15,454 bases of DNA from JBGPJM01 sp041485385 (GTDB taxonomy: Bacteria > Planctomycetota > Phycisphaerae > Phycisphaerales > UBA1924). Made by a program: the position numbers and the translations under genes. A model generated the notes under the pieces. That model ran no database searches, had not been told where the DNA came from, and was given only the letters and a program-made list of their open reading frames with translations. Below, in pieces: positions 14,151 through 15,454 of this stretch. Location of the stretch: positions 1 through 15,454 of the forward strand of contig JBGPJM010000111.1 in assembly GCA_041485385.1 (NCBI GenBank). Direction: 5' to 3'. The stretch's first letter is position 1. Each line of letters opens with the position of its first letter.

Positions 14151-14172
14151 GAGAACTTCAGTCTATTCTGCG

Positions 14173-15141
14173 TCACGAACTTTCCGCGCCCTCCGTCGCG
14201 CCCTCGCCCGCTTCTCGCAGTTGCTCTTCGAACCGCAACCGGTTGTAGCGGTGATCCATCAGGATGTATACCTTGCGGGCCCGCTCGGGGCCGGCGCTCT
14301 CCTCGATCTGCCGGCGCGCCTGCGACAAGTTCGTGCGCCGCGAGAGGTGCGTCAGCACCAGCGCCTGGCACTCCAGCACGCCCAGCCACTCCGCGATGTC
14401 ATCCGAGTGCATGTGCATACCGACCTTCGCCCGTGCCTTGTGGTCGGCCTCCGTGAAGGTGCACTCGCTGATCACGATTGTCGCCTTCCGGATCTCCTCG
14501 CGCACCAGGTGCGGCCCCGGCGCCGTGTCCCCCAGGTACGCCACCAGCGGGATCTCCAGCGTCCGCGTGATCGCCGTGCCGCGCTCCTTCAGCTCGCGCA
14601 GCTTCTCCTGCGGCAGCCCGGCGAACTCCTCCTTCAGCTTGCTGCGCCGCTCGATGACCACGTACCCGAATGCGGGCACCGTGTGCTCCATCGGTACCGC
14701 CCGCAGGAAGATGTTGTTCTTCAGTTCGTGCTGCTGATCCGGCTCCAGCGCAATCAGGTTGAACGGCGTCACCTGGCGCTCCAGGTCGACATACCCCCGC
14801 ATCATGGTCTCGATCGCCGCCTTGATGCGGCTGTCGCACACGATCGTCCCCGCCCCCATCCCCTGGAAGTTCCGCTGCGAGCAGAAATACGCCAGCCCCC
14901 CGATGTGGTCCATGTGGCCGTGCGAGATCGCCACCACCTTGCTCGACAGCACCGCGCGCGGGCACACCCCCATGTCGAAGCAGACATCCAGCTCGGGCAC
15001 CTGCACGCACGACGACTCGCCCGCGATGCTCGTGCCCAGCACCCGGTACGGGGGCAGATAGAGAAAGCCCAGGGCCCCCTCGCGGGGCGGCGGCTTCGGG
15101 ATCATCAGGAAAACCTCCGAGGCCGGGCTTCCGCCCGGCAT
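14173..15141 (-). CDS. RNase Z-like metallo-beta-lactamase-fold hydrolase
   Basis: Probable zinc-dependent phosphodiesterase, best matching the tRNase Z (tRNA 3'-processing) branch of the fold; 322 aa. The metal motif HxHxDH is SHGHMDH (H74, H76, D78, H79). Further ligands are H153 (MEHTVPAFGY), D205 (YLGDT) and H265 in LTHLSRR, which resembles the family's LTHFSxRY. ECTFTEADHKARAKVGMHMH-like residues before it are also RNase Z-typical. Two starts compete: ATG 15141 (GGAG 6 nt upstream) and ATG 15105 (GGAGG 8 nt upstream, M13). The longer one is listed, but a 7-bp hairpin (15122-15139) overlaps its start codon, so 15105 may be the true start. The fold is certain; the tRNA substrate is inferred. 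Confidence 0.85.
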   Translation of the reverse strand: MPGGSPASEVFLMIPKPPPREGALGFLYLPPYRVLGTSIAGESSCVQVPELDVCFDMGVCPRAVLSSKVVAISHGHMDHIGGLAYFCSQRNFQGMGAGTIVCDSRIKAAIETMMRGYVDLERQVTPFNLIALEPDQQHELKNNIFLRAVPMEHTVPAFGYVVIERRSKLKEEFAGLPQEKLRELKERGTAITRTLEIPLVAYLGDTAPGPHLVREEIRKATIVISECTFTEADHKARAKVGMHMHSDDIAEWLGVLECQALVLTHLSRRTNLSQARRQIEESAGPERARKVYILMDHRYNRLRFEEQLREAGEGATEGAESS

Positions 15142-15186
15142 GGATCACTCCGTCGAACAGATCTTCCGCAGCATGGTACGCGAACC

Positions 15187-15200
15187 CGCCGGGCCCGGCG
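15187..15200. promoter_or_regulatory. 14-bp perfect palindrome in a divergent spacer
   Basis: CGCCGGGCCCGGCG is fully self-complementary. It lies in the 90-bp spacer between the divergent RNase Z-like gene (start 15141) and the membrane-protein gene (start 15232), about 32 bp from the latter and 46 bp from the former. It could be a shared operator; chance is not excluded at this GC content. Confidence 0.3.
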
Positions 15201-15231
15201 TCACAGTTTGGACGCTAACCTCTCTCCTCCC

Positions 15232-15454
15232 ATGGACCCGCAACTCCCGCCAGCCGCCCACGTCGACTCTGCGGCCACCTTTCGCAAGCTCGGCCCCGCC
15301 GGCATCCTCGGCGTCCTCTGGTCCGTCGCCCCCGCGGTCTGCGGCATCGTCCTGCTCGCCAATCTCGGCGCCCTCTCGGGCTGGTTGAAGAGCCACGAGA
15401 CGTTCGGCCTCGCCGGCTACATCGCCGTCTTCGTGGTTTCCGCCGGCCTGGGCC
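15232..15454 (+). CDS. membrane protein, possible TVP38/DedA (VTT-domain) family (partial, C-terminus off the right edge)
   Basis: Only the first 74 residues are visible. After a polar N-terminus, a hydrophobic helix spans about 22-48. A short amphipathic stretch (WLKSHETFG) follows, then FGLAGYIAVFVVSAGLG begins a second helix. The 'G-x2-GY-x-A-VF' start after a first TM resembles the opening of the VTT domain in TVP38/TMEM64 and DedA-type proteins, usually implicated in membrane lipid transport. The fragment is too short to be sure. The ATG at 15232 follows a pyrimidine-rich stretch with no Shine-Dalgarno. It is divergent from the RNase Z-like gene. Confidence 0.6.
   Translation, partial: MDPQLPPAAHVDSAATFRKLGPAGILGVLWSVAPAVCGIVLLANLGALSGWLKSHETFGLAGYIAVFVVSAGLG

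Overview
The window is very GC-rich and is probably chromosomal DNA of a planctomycete, most likely of the class Phycisphaerae. That placement is inferred from gene content: a membrane protein ending in a 'CxxCGYDL...CxxCG' zinc ribbon, three copies of a small 'PCxxxWxxMTG...CxQCNLxVHNLSAMT' cysteine protein, a TatC with a long periplasmic insertion, and an ECF sigma/anti-sigma pair with a short N-terminal anti-sigma domain. No phage, insertion sequence, CRISPR array, rRNA or tRNA is visible.

Layout, left to right. (1) 1-2170, minus: a nearly complete P1B-4-type metal-transporting P-type ATPase (SPC motif in TM6, HEGGT in TM8) that runs off the left edge. (2) 2418-4722, plus: a four-gene cluster made of three tandem paralogues of the cysteine/Pro-tail membrane protein, with a four-helix membrane zinc-ribbon protein between copies 2 and 3. 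(3) 4925-6013, minus: a MoxR AAA+ ATPase with none of its usual partners beside it. (4) 9146-6168, minus: an operon of ECF sigma factor, overlapping anti-sigma factor and secreted PDZ/coiled-coil protein, closed by a candidate intrinsic terminator. (5) 9362-11966, plus: tatC, tadA and mutM. (6) 11967-12439: the longest gene-free stretch. It holds the lowest-GC stretch I noticed, a TTATGCACA DnaA box, two weaker boxes one helical turn apart and several hairpins, and it directly follows dnaA. It is a reasonable oriC candidate. (7) 13978-12440, minus: dnaA. (8) 15141-14173, minus: an RNase Z-like metallo-beta-lactamase-fold protein. (9) 15232 to the right edge, plus: the start of a membrane protein, possibly of the TVP38/DedA (VTT) type.

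Most genes are core functions (replication initiation, base-excision repair, tRNA modification and processing, Tat export). The least explained part is the cysteine-protein cluster. It lies divergently from a transition-metal efflux ATPase, and its conserved cysteines suggest metal or redox chemistry at the membrane, but the sequence does not prove a link. A second recurrent feature is a degenerate 7-nt periodic repeat (CACT or TACT every 7 nt) just upstream of the start codons of four genes (2418, 3022, 3663, 11031). At mutM it appears as an inverted pair.
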